Shown here one piece after another: positions 16,787 to 24,128 of a stretch of 64,000 nucleotides of DNA. The stretch is taken from assembly GCF_013778455.1 (NCBI RefSeq), contig NZ_JACEHE010000015.1:1-64000 (forward strand), read 5' to 3'. This DNA is from Streptomyces himalayensis subsp. himalayensis (GTDB lineage: Bacteria; Actinomycetota; Actinomycetes; Streptomycetales; Streptomycetaceae). The notes below the pieces were generated by a model, which was not told where the DNA came from, did no database searches, and saw only the letters and a program-made list of their open reading frames with translations. Both the position numbers and the translations under genes were made by a program. Positions within the stretch are counted from its first letter, which is position 1. Each line of letters opens with the position of its first letter.

Positions 16787-17809
16787 TCAGAGCTTGACCC
16801 TCGCGGCGATCGGGAGATGGTCGCTGCCCGTCTGCGGCAGGGACCATGACGACACCGGCTCCACGCCCATCACCATGATCTGGTCGATCCGCGCCATCGG
16901 GAACGCCGCCGGCCAGCTGAAGCCCGTGCCGCTGCCCGCCGCGCCCTGCGTGGAGCGCATCTGCGAGGTGACCGCCCGCAGCGCGCGGTCGTTCATCGTG
17001 CCGTTGAGGTCGCCGAGCAGGACGATCCGCTTCAGCTTCTCGTCGGCGATGGCCTCGCCCAGCGCGTCCGCGCTCTTGTCGCGCTGGTTGGCGGTGAACC
17101 CGGCGTCGGCCTTGACCCGGACCGACGGCAGATGCGCGACGTAGAAGGCGACCTCACCCTCGGGGGTGGTGACCGTCGTCCGCATGGCCCGCGTCCAGCC
17201 GAGCTTGATGTCGACCGGCTCGGTGCCGCTCAGCGGATACTTGCTCCACAGCCCGACGGTGCCGCCGACGGAGTGGTACTTGTACGTCCCCGCCAGCGCC
17301 TTCTCGTAGACCGGCACCGCGGAGTCGGTGAGCTCCTCGAGCGCCACGACGTCCGCGCCGGAGGCGGCGACGTCGCGGGCGGTGCCGGACGGGTCCGCGT
17401 TGTCCGCGTTGACGTTGTGGGTGGCGACGGTCAGGTTGCCGCCGCTGCCCGTCTTGTCGGTGAGCAGCCCGCCGAACAGGTTGAGCCAGACGATCGCCGG
17501 CACCAGCACCGCGATCAGTGCGATGGCCGAGCGGCGGACCAGCGCCAGAACCAGCAGCAGCGGCACGAGGACGCCGAGCCAGGGCAGGAACGTCTCCGTG
17601 AGGCTGCCGAGGTTGCCGACCGTGTTCGGGATCTGTGCGTGGAAGAGCATCACCAGCGCGAGTACGACCGCGACCGCGGCGACGACGAGGCCGCGCCGCC
17701 AGATGCCGCGGTCGCCGCGCCAGCGGTCCACCAGGCGCCGAAGCCGGGACCCCTGGCGCTCGGGCCCCGAGCCGCCGCTGCCCGTCTCCGTCATGTACGC
17801 CTGCGCCAT
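16787..17809 (-). CDS. Endonuclease/exonuclease/phosphatase family protein, membrane-anchored
   Basis: The 340-aa protein has three hydrophobic helices at about 38-56, 68-88 and 94-112, then an EEP (DNase I-like) catalytic domain. Catalytic residues are visible: Asn in LTVATHNVNADN, Glu in DVVALEELTD, Asp-Asn in VLLGDLNGTMND, and Asp-His in the final TGSDHLPIAARV. The enzyme should sit outside the cell and cleave a phosphodiester or phosphomonoester, possibly extracellular DNA or a lipid head group. It stands alone, convergent with nothing close. Confidence 0.9.
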   Translation of the reverse strand: MAQAYMTETGSGGSGPERQGSRLRRLVDRWRGDRGIWRRGLVVAAVAVVLALVMLFHAQIPNTVGNLGSLTETFLPWLGVLVPLLLVLALVRRSAIALIAVLVPAIVWLNLFGGLLTDKTGSGGNLTVATHNVNADNADPSGTARDVAASGADVVALEELTDSAVPVYEKALAGTYKYHSVGGTVGLWSKYPLSGTEPVDIKLGWTRAMRTTVTTPEGEVAFYVAHLPSVRVKADAGFTANQRDKSADALGEAIADEKLKRIVLLGDLNGTMNDRALRAVTSQMRSTQGAAGSGTGFSWPAAFPMARIDQIMVMGVEPVSSWSLPQTGSDHLPIAARVKL

Positions 17810-18135
17810 ACCGTCGCCTCACTGCCTGCCGTGCACACCGTTCCCCCGCCCCTTCACGACCCTAGGCGATGAACGGAGTCGTTCCCTGCCGCCATTGACG
17901 GCCGTACGGGCGCGAGGACGAACAAGTCTGCTTCCCGGGTTCCGGATGCGCTGACCGTAACCGCTCTCTGTGACGAAACGCTCACATCCGCTTACGCACG
18001 TTCACACAAGCAGCCCGTGGCACAGATGCACCTCCAGGCACAGAGGCACGCACCGAACAGGCACAGAAGAACCCGTCAGGCACAGAAGAACCCGTCAGGC
18101 ACAGACGCACCCGGCAGTCCGGGCGCGGCCTCACG
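17810..18135. other. Spacer with GGCACAGA repeats
   Basis: No gene is supported. Between about 18016 and 18113 the motif GGCACAGA recurs five times. Two copies form an exact 19 bp tandem (18060-18078 and 18079-18097); the other copies are degenerate. It lies just beyond the 3' end of the TetR gene. Confidence 0.5.
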
Positions 18136-18738
18136 TCACGGGCGCAGCCCCCGCAGCACGCTGTCGACGATCTGCTCCGGAAGCCCCGCCTCCAGCTCGG
18201 CGTCGTCGGGCCGCATCACGGACCGTACGAGCATCGGGCCGGTAAACAGGTCGTTGACGAGCTCGAGGTCGACGTCGTCGCGGATCTCGCCGTTCTCCAC
18301 TCCCCGGCGCAGCACCTCGAGACTGAGCCTGCGCCGCGGCTCTATCACCGTGGCGCGGTACACCGCCCAGACTTTCGGCTGACTCTTCATCTGGGCATAC
18401 ACGTTGTGCAGCAGCGCGGAGGACCGGTTCGCGAGGCCGCGGAGGCGCATCGACTCCAGGAGGGCGATCAGGTCCTCGCGCATGGATGCGCCGGTCAGCT
18501 GGGGGTCTTCGGGCTCGACGGCGCGCAGTACGTCGCAGAAGAGTTCCTCCCTGCCACTCCAGCGGCGGTAGATGGTGGCCTTGCCGACGCCCGCCGTGCG
18601 TGCCACCCGTTCGATGGAGACCTCGGCGAGCGGCACGCCTTCCTCCACGAGCGCGACGACGCCGTCGATGATGGCGCGCTCCACCGCTTCGCTGCGGGGG
18701 CGGCCCCTCCGCTGCTCCTGCTGTTCCGCGAGGTCCAC
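18136..18738 (-). CDS. TetR family transcriptional regulator
   Basis: The 200-aa protein begins VDLAEQQEQRRGRPRSEAVE. The TetR helix-turn-helix follows: AIIDGVVALVEEGVPLAEVSIERVARTAGVGKATIYRRW. The C-terminal ligand domain (about 70-200) ends in a DLFTGPMLVRSVM helix. GTG 18738 is preceded by GGCGGAG. It lies downstream of the MFS exporter on the same strand, 138 bases away, with a hairpin between (18830-18866). A perfect 19 bp palindrome sits upstream of the exporter, so the likely circuit is repression of exporter and regulator, relieved by a drug or metabolite. Confidence 0.9.
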   Translation of the reverse strand: MDLAEQQEQRRGRPRSEAVERAIIDGVVALVEEGVPLAEVSIERVARTAGVGKATIYRRWSGREELFCDVLRAVEPEDPQLTGASMREDLIALLESMRLRGLANRSSALLHNVYAQMKSQPKVWAVYRATVIEPRRRLSLEVLRRGVENGEIRDDVDLELVNDLFTGPMLVRSVMRPDDAELEAGLPEQIVDSVLRGLRP

Positions 18739-18829
18739 CAATGCTCCGCCCTTTCGTTTCACCTTCGCCTCTCCCGATTCTCCCTGTATTCGGGCCGGGG
18801 TCCGGGAAGCCGGGTGCGCAGGCACTGGT

Positions 18830-18866
18830 GGTGCCTCCCATGCCCTTGAGGCAGTGGAGGAGCACC
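18830..18866. repeat. Palindromic repeat between MFS exporter and TetR gene
   Basis: GGTGCCTCCCATGCC, a CTTGA loop and GGCAGTGGAGGAGCACC form a hairpin 10 bases beyond the exporter stop. It belongs to the same family as the elements at 21744-21771, 21813-21840 and, more distantly, 429-460. Confidence 0.7.
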
Positions 18867-18876
18867 CGACCGGGTG

Positions 18877-20466
18877 TCAGTTCTCCGCGGCCACCAGCTC
18901 CTCGGTCTCCACCTCCTTCTGCACGGCCGGGGCACGCCCCGGCAGGAACAGGGCCACCACCACAGCGCCGAGCAGCGCCACGCCCGCCCCGCACAGGGCC
19001 GTGACGTGCATGGCGTGCAGGAAGGCGTCATTCGCCGGAGTGACCAGGGACTTGCCCTGTGCGCCGAGCTTCGCGGCGACGCCGAGTGTGGCCTCGATGG
19101 ACTCGCCCGCGGTGTGGCGGGCGCCGGCGGGGAGCATGCCGAGCTTGTCCTCGATGCCGTTGCGGTACGCCGTCGACAGCACGGAGCCGAGGACGGCGAT
19201 ACCGAGGGCGCCGCCGACCTGGCGGAAGGTGTTGCTGAGCGCGGAGGCGGAGCCGGCCTTCTCGCGCGGCAGGGCCTGCATGATGACGACGCTGGTCGGC
19301 GTCATGATGTGCGCCATGCCGGCGCCCATGAGGAAGAAGATCACCTCGAGGATCCAGATCGGCGTGTCGGCCTCCAGCGTGGCGAACGCGGCCAGCATCG
19401 CGGCGATGACCAGCATGCCGGCCGTGGTGGTGGCCTTGTTGCCGAAACGGTCGACGAGCAGCCGGGCCCGCGGCGCGAAGATCAGCTGCGCGGCGGCCAG
19501 CGGAAGCATCAGCAGACCGGTCTGCAGCGGCGAGTACCCGCGCACGCTCTGGGTGTAGAAGACCGAGAAGAAGGTCACGCCCATCAGCGCGAAGAAGACC
19601 AGCGCGATGGCGGCGATCGCGGCCGAGAAGACCTTGTTCTTGAAGTACGTGACGTCGACGGACGGGTGGTCGCTGCGCTTCTCGTACACGACGAAGGCGA
19701 CGAGCACGGCGAGGCCGGCGGCGATGGTCGCCAGCACGGCGGCGTCGGTGAAGTCGGCGAGCTGGCCGCCCTTGATGATGCCGTACACGAGCAGGACGAG
19801 CCCGATGACGGAGAGCACGACGCCGACGGGGTCGATGCGGCCGGGGTTCGGGTCGCGGGAGTCCGGCACCAGCCACAGCATCAGTGCGACCGCGAGGATC
19901 ACGATCGGCACGTTGATCAGGAAGACCGAGCCCCACCAGAAGTGGTCGAGAAGCACGCCGCCGGTGATGGGACCGATGGCGATGGCGAGGCCGACGCCGC
20001 CCGCCCAGATGCCGATGGCCTTCGGCTGCTCCTCGCGCTCGAAGACGTTCATGAGGACGGCCAGAGTGGCGGGCATCACAAAGGCGGCGCCGAGGCCCAT
20101 CAGGGCACGGAAGGCGATGAGCTGTTCCGGCGACCCGGACTGGGCGGCGAGCGCCGAGCTGATGCCGAAGACGGCCAGACCGGCCAGCAGGACCTTCTTG
20201 CGGCCGAGCCGGTCGCCCAGCAGGCCGGAGGTGAACAGCAGTCCGGCGAAGACCAGCGTGTAGGCGTTGATGGCCCACTCGAGCTCGCTCTGCGTGGTAC
20301 CGAGGCCGACGGGTGCCGGGGTGGAGATGGTCTTGATGGCGACGTTGAGGATCGAGTTGTCGAGCACCACGATCAGCAGGCTCAGCATGAGGACGCCCAG
20401 AATCGCCCAGCGGCGCCGGTGGACGGCCTCCGGTATCCGGGGGCCCGGAACGGCAGGAGAAGTCAT
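18877..20466 (-). CDS. MFS transporter, DHA2 (EmrB/QacA) family, 14 helices
   Basis: The 529-aa drug exporter starts TSPAVPGPRIPEAVHRRRWA and shows the DHA2 motifs: MLSLLIVVLDNSILNVAIKT (motif D1), TSGLLGDRLGRKKVLLAGL (motif A) and the GPITGGVLLDHFWWGSVFLI antiporter block. Fourteen hydrophobic segments are expected and seen. It should export hydrophobic or cationic drugs in exchange for protons. It is transcribed first in a two-gene unit with the TetR regulator. The palindrome 20491-20509 lies 25 bases upstream of its ATG, where a repressor would block transcription. Confidence 0.92.
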   Translation of the reverse strand: MTSPAVPGPRIPEAVHRRRWAILGVLMLSLLIVVLDNSILNVAIKTISTPAPVGLGTTQSELEWAINAYTLVFAGLLFTSGLLGDRLGRKKVLLAGLAVFGISSALAAQSGSPEQLIAFRALMGLGAAFVMPATLAVLMNVFEREEQPKAIGIWAGGVGLAIAIGPITGGVLLDHFWWGSVFLINVPIVILAVALMLWLVPDSRDPNPGRIDPVGVVLSVIGLVLLVYGIIKGGQLADFTDAAVLATIAAGLAVLVAFVVYEKRSDHPSVDVTYFKNKVFSAAIAAIALVFFALMGVTFFSVFYTQSVRGYSPLQTGLLMLPLAAAQLIFAPRARLLVDRFGNKATTTAGMLVIAAMLAAFATLEADTPIWILEVIFFLMGAGMAHIMTPTSVVIMQALPREKAGSASALSNTFRQVGGALGIAVLGSVLSTAYRNGIEDKLGMLPAGARHTAGESIEATLGVAAKLGAQGKSLVTPANDAFLHAMHVTALCGAGVALLGAVVVALFLPGRAPAVQKEVETEELVAAEN

Positions 20467-20490
20467 GGCGCCGAGCCTAGGCGCAATTCG

Positions 20491-20509
20491 ATACGAGACC
20501 GTCTCGTAT
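20491..20509. promoter_or_regulatory. Probable TetR operator upstream of the MFS exporter
   Basis: ATACGAGAC-C-GTCTCGTAT is a perfect 9+1+9 palindrome. Its size and position are typical of TetR-family operators controlling DHA2 exporters. The sequence is seen; the link to the neighbouring regulator is inferred. Confidence 0.75.
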
Positions 20510-20579
20510 TGGAAAACCTTTACGGAGACGTTACGGAACGTTGGGGCGACAAGGTCCTACGGCTGTGGGCACGGGGGCC

Positions 20580-20623
20580 GGTGAGCGGTGGGCCAGGGGC
20601 CGGTGAGCGGTGGGCCAGGGGCC
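20580..20623. repeat. 22 bp tandem repeat, two copies
   Basis: GGTGAGCGGTGGGCCAGGGG plus CC occurs twice back to back (20580-20601 and 20602-20623) and begins a third time before diverging. The spacer 20510-20773 otherwise holds the panB upstream region and no gene. Confidence 0.7.
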
Positions 20624-20773
20624 GGTGATACGGGCTCATACGGTCGTAGGTGATACGGGGCTCCTACGTCCGTAAGGGGGGCCGTCTAGCCGTCGGGCGG
20701 CACGTAGTGCCACCATGGACCTGATCCGGGGACGCCGTCAGGGCGCCTCGAGATGACAGAAGGAGCCGTTGCA

Positions 20774-21658
20774 ATGACGCAGCTCTCGGCTGCCCAGAAG
20801 CCCGGCCAGGACACTGGCCGCACGTCCGACAGCAGCAAGGCGCTGTACGGGGGCAAGGGCACTCGCCGTATCACCGTGCGCGACATCGCCGCCGCCAAGG
20901 AGCGCGGCGAGAAGTGGCCGATGCTCACCGCATACGACGCGATGACCGCGTCCGTCTTCGACGAGGCCGGCATCCCGGTCCTGCTCGTCGGCGACTCGGC
21001 GGGCAACTGCCACCTGGGGTACGAGACCACCGTGCCCGTCACCCTCGACGAGATGACGATGCTCTCCGCGGCCGTCGTGCGCGGCACGAACCGTGCGCTG
21101 ATCGTCGCCGACCTGCCCTTCGGGTCGTACCAGGAGGGCCCTGTACAGGCGCTGCGCAGCGCGACCCGGCTGATCAAGGAGGCCGGGGTCGGCGCCGTGA
21201 AGCTGGAAGGCGGCGAGCGCTCGCACCGCCAGATCGAGCTGCTTGTCGAGTCCGGCATCCCGGTCATGGCGCACATCGGGCTCACCCCGCAGTCCGTCAA
21301 CGCCATGGGCTACCGCGTCCAGGGCCGCGGCGAGGAGGCCGCCCAGCAGCTGCTGCGCGACGCCAAGGCCGTGCAGGACGCGGGCGCGTTCGCGGTCGTG
21401 CTGGAGCTGGTCCCGGCCGAGCTGGCGGCCGAGGTCACCCGGAGCCTGCACATCCCGACCGTCGGCATCGGCGCCGGTCCGGAGTGCGACGCGCAGGTGC
21501 TGGTGTGGACCGACATGCTTGGTCTGACCGGCGGGAAGATGCCGCGGTTCGTGAAGCAGTACGCGGATCTGCGGTCTGTCATCGGTGACGCGGCGAAGGC
21601 GTACGCCGAGGATGTCGTCGGCGGAACGTTCCCGTTGGAGGAGCACTCCGTCCACTAA
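20774..21658 (+). CDS. panB: 3-methyl-2-oxobutanoate hydroxymethyltransferase
   Basis: The 294-aa enzyme transfers a hydroxymethyl group from methylene-tetrahydrofolate to ketoisovalerate, the first committed step to pantothenate and CoA. The (beta-alpha)8 barrel shows its standard motifs: MLTAYDAMTASVFDEAG, LLVGDSAGNCHLGYETT with the metal-binding Asp, DLPFGSYQEGP, VKLEGGERS, MAHIGLTPQSVN, LELVPAELA and GIGAGPECDAQVLVWTDMLG. ATG 20774 is chosen because AAGGAG lies eight bases upstream; the ATG at 20753 has none. From memory it corresponds to SCO2256. The N-terminal 35 residues (SAAQKPGQDTGRTSD) are a disordered extension seen in streptomycetes. Confidence 0.95.
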   Translation: MTQLSAAQKPGQDTGRTSDSSKALYGGKGTRRITVRDIAAAKERGEKWPMLTAYDAMTASVFDEAGIPVLLVGDSAGNCHLGYETTVPVTLDEMTMLSAAVVRGTNRALIVADLPFGSYQEGPVQALRSATRLIKEAGVGAVKLEGGERSHRQIELLVESGIPVMAHIGLTPQSVNAMGYRVQGRGEEAAQQLLRDAKAVQDAGAFAVVLELVPAELAAEVTRSLHIPTVGIGAGPECDAQVLVWTDMLGLTGGKMPRFVKQYADLRSVIGDAAKAYAEDVVGGTFPLEEHSVH

Positions 21659-21743
21659 GCGGTGCCGGGGAAGTGCGGGTGCGTTCCCGCGTCGTTCGGT
21701 GCGTGCTCTCGGCGTGCCGGACGAAGGTCCTCGATGGGGGTCC

Positions 21744-21771
21744 CTCCCATGCCCTTAAGGCAATGGGGGAG
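21744..21771. repeat. Palindromic repeat, CTCCCATGCC family
   Basis: CTCCCATGCC, a CTTAA loop and GGCAATGGGGGAG form a hairpin. It is nearly identical to the element 69 bases further on and related to the one that disrupted the PPOX gene. Confidence 0.7.
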
Positions 21772-21812
21772 GAGCTACTTGGGCCTTTGGTCGGTGCGGC
21801 GAGTGGGGGCAC

Positions 21813-21840
21813 CTCCCACGCCCTTAAGGCAGTGGGGGAG
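21813..21840. repeat. Palindromic repeat, CTCCCATGCC family, second copy
   Basis: CTCCCACGCC, CTTAA and GGCAGTGGGGGAG. Flanks on both copies are G-rich (GTGGGGGCAC, ATGGGGGTCC), so the repeated unit is a little longer than the hairpin. Confidence 0.7.
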
Positions 21841-21919
21841 CGTGCCGGGCGGCGTGGGGGCGTGCCTGAACTTCCCCGGGGCCGCTTAGGCGCTGCCACT
21901 GAGCCATCGCCGCACCACG

Positions 21920-21955
21920 GGCAGCCCGCCGATCTTCCCCCGTCGGCGGGCTGCC
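21920..21955. terminator. Terminator downstream of panB
   Basis: GGCAGCCCGCCGA and TCGGCGGGCTGCC form a perfect 13 bp stem with a 10-base loop, followed by CCTTTG on the plus strand. Confidence 0.7.
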
Positions 21956-22143
21956 CCTTTGCCGCCTCCGCCCGTCCCTGGAGGCTGCGCACCCAGACCC
22001 CCTTCGGCCTGAACGGCCTCGTCCTCAAACGCCGGACGGGCCAAGTGATGTAGGCCTGCGCCGTGCAGAGCTGTCGGCGAGATGCAGGTGGCTGTCGGCG
22101 GCCTGTCGGTGGATTGTCAGTGGTGGCTGGCACCCTCGTCGGC

Positions 22144-23166
22144 ATGACGCGAATCGACAAGAACCCCAGCGGCGCGAACAGTGCCGTCACCGTGCGGGGA
22201 CTGGTCAAGCACTACGGCGAGACCAAGGCGCTGGACGGCGTCGACCTGGACGTCCGCGAGGGCACCGTCATGGGTGTGCTCGGGCCGAACGGCGCCGGCA
22301 AGACCACCCTCGTGCGCATCCTGTCCACCCTCATCACGCCCGACGCAGGGCACGCGACCGTGGCCGGCCACGACGTCGTACGACAGCCCCGGCAGCTGCG
22401 CCGGGTGATCGGTCTCACCGGCCAGTACGCCTCCGTCGACGAGAAGCTCCCCGGCTGGGAGAACCTCTACATGATCGGCCGCCTGCTCGACCTGCCCCGC
22501 AAGGAGGCCCGGGCCCGCGCCGACGAGCTGCTGGAGCGCTTCTCGCTGACCGAGGCGGCCAAGCGCCCCGCGAGCACGTACTCGGGCGGTATGCGCCGCC
22601 GCCTCGACCTGGCCGCCTCCATGATCGGCCGCCCGGCGGTCCTCTATCTGGACGAGCCGACGACCGGTCTCGACCCGCGCACCCGCAACGAGGTGTGGGA
22701 CGAGGTCCAGCGCATGGTCGGCGACGGTGTCACCGTCCTGCTCACCACCCAGTACATGGAAGAGGCCGAACAGCTCGCCTCCGAGCTGACCGTCATCGAC
22801 CGCGGCAAGGTCATCGCGGGCGGCGCCATCGACGAGCTGAAGGCCAAGGTCGGCGGCCGTACGCTGCGCATCCGCCCGGCCGACCCGGTGGAGCTGCGCC
22901 CGCTCGCCTCCGCGCTCGACGAGCTGGGCATCACCGGCATCGCCACGACGACCGTGGACGCCGGCAGCGGCACCCTCCTGGTCCCCATCCTCAGTGACGA
23001 GCAGCTGACCGCCGTGACCGGAGCGGTCGTCGCGCGCGGCGTCACGATCGCCTCGATCACCACCGAACTGCCCAGCCTGGACGAGGTGTTCCTGTCCCTC
23101 ACCGGCCACCGCGCCAGTGCCCCGCAGGACGCCACGCCCACCGAGCTCGAGAAGGTCTCCGTATGA
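22144..23166 (+). CDS. ABC transporter ATP-binding protein, DrrA family
   Basis: The 340-aa ATPase carries Walker A GPNGAGKTTLVRIL near residue 48, the Q-loop GLTGQYASVDEKL, the ABC signature YSGGMRRRLDLA, Walker B VLYLDEPTTGLDP and the switch TTQYMEEAEQ. The C-terminal extension (about 235-340) with PSLDEVFLSLTGH is the DrrA-type regulatory domain. DrrAB systems export antibiotics such as daunorubicin; the cargo here is unknown. It starts at ATG 22144 and overlaps the permease by ATGA. An AfsR-like regulator is encoded convergently just downstream. Confidence 0.93.
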   Translation: MTRIDKNPSGANSAVTVRGLVKHYGETKALDGVDLDVREGTVMGVLGPNGAGKTTLVRILSTLITPDAGHATVAGHDVVRQPRQLRRVIGLTGQYASVDEKLPGWENLYMIGRLLDLPRKEARARADELLERFSLTEAAKRPASTYSGGMRRRLDLAASMIGRPAVLYLDEPTTGLDPRTRNEVWDEVQRMVGDGVTVLLTTQYMEEAEQLASELTVIDRGKVIAGGAIDELKAKVGGRTLRIRPADPVELRPLASALDELGITGIATTTVDAGSGTLLVPILSDEQLTAVTGAVVARGVTIASITTELPSLDEVFLSLTGHRASAPQDATPTELEKVSV

Positions 23167-23987
23167 GCGCCGCCACCGTCCCCGTCACCACAGACATCAA
23201 GGCCGACGCCCGTATCGGTCTGCGCGGCCACCTGCGCCACACCGGCGCCCTCGTCCGCCGCAACCTGCTGTGGATCCGCCAGGACCCGGAGTCGATGTTC
23301 GACGCCATCCTGATGCCGGTCGTCTTCACGCTGCTGTTCGTGTACGTCTTCGGCGGTTCCATCGGCCAGTCGCTGGGCGGCGGTCAGGACCAGTACGTGC
23401 AGTACGTGGTTCCGGGTCTGATGGCGATGACGAGCATGAACATCTCCATGGGCGTCGGTACCGGCTTCAACCAGGACTTCCAGAGCGGCGTCATGGACCG
23501 CTTCCGGTCCCTGCCGATCGGGCGCGGCTCCGTGCTGATCGCCAAGATCGTGGTCGAGCTGATGCGCATGCTGATCGCGACGGCGATCCTGCTGGTCGTC
23601 GGCGTCCTCGTCGGCTTCGACATCACCAACTGGCCCGGCCTGTTCGCGGCCGTGGGTCTGTCGGTGGTGTTCGGCTCGGCCCTCATGTGGGTGTTCCTCA
23701 CGCTGGGCGTGACCATGAAGAACGCCCAGTCCGTGCAGGCGATGGGCTTCCTGGTGCTGATGCCGCTGCAGTTCGGCTCGTCGATCTTCGCGCCGACCGA
23801 GTCGATGCCCGGCTGGCTGCAGGCCTTCACCGACTACAACCCGCTGTCCTCACTCGCCGACGCCGCGCGCGGACTGATGGTGCAGGGCCCGTTGACGCAC
23901 GACCTGTGGGTGACCCTCGGTTGGTCGGCGCTCCTCACGCTGGTGATGGCGCCGATCGCGATCCACAAGTTCCGCACCAAGAGCTGA
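23163..23987 (+). CDS. ABC transporter permease, DrrB family (ABC-2 type)
   Basis: The 274-aa membrane protein has six hydrophobic segments. After a cytoplasmic start containing RRNLLWIRQDPESMFDAIL, helices appear at about 57-78 (MPVVFTLLFVYVFGGS), 85-110, 138-165, 172-195, 205-225 and 250-268. The typical MNISMGVGTGFNQDFQSGVMDRFRS-like loop, here read as GTGFNQDFQSGVMDRFRSLP, is conserved. It pairs with the ATPase gene upstream. Its stop codon TGA (23985) is the first base triplet of a 21 bp tandem repeat. Confidence 0.93.
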   Translation: MSAATVPVTTDIKADARIGLRGHLRHTGALVRRNLLWIRQDPESMFDAILMPVVFTLLFVYVFGGSIGQSLGGGQDQYVQYVVPGLMAMTSMNISMGVGTGFNQDFQSGVMDRFRSLPIGRGSVLIAKIVVELMRMLIATAILLVVGVLVGFDITNWPGLFAAVGLSVVFGSALMWVFLTLGVTMKNAQSVQAMGFLVLMPLQFGSSIFAPTESMPGWLQAFTDYNPLSSLADAARGLMVQGPLTHDLWVTLGWSALLTLVMAPIAIHKFRTKS

Positions 23988-24066
23988 GCTCGTCCCGGTG
24001 GGCACTGAGCTCGTCCCGGTGGGCACTGAGCTCGTCCCGCTGGGCACTGAGCTCGTCCCGCTGGGC
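23985..24066. repeat. 21 bp tandem repeat, four copies, starting at the permease stop codon
   Basis: The unit TGAGCTCGTCCCGGTGGGCA plus C recurs at 23985, 24006, 24027 and 24048. Copies 3 and 4 change GGTG to GCTG. Each unit starts with TGA and holds a GAGCTC palindrome. Further GAGCTC-like words follow at about 24098-24130. Confidence 0.85.
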
Positions 24067-24128
24067 CCGGGTCGGTGCGCGTCGCAGTTCGGTGTCCGAG
24101 CTCCGCGAGCTCAACGAGCTCAGCGAGC

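Larger units (their letters stand above)
21659..22143. other. Repeat-laden spacer panB / ABC exporter
   Basis: No gene is present. In order it carries two palindromes of the CTCCCATGCC type (21744-21771 and 21813-21840), a strong terminator stem (21920-21955) and one copy of the CGTCCGGCGTTTGAGGACGAG family read on the minus strand (about 22001-22042). Confidence 0.6.
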
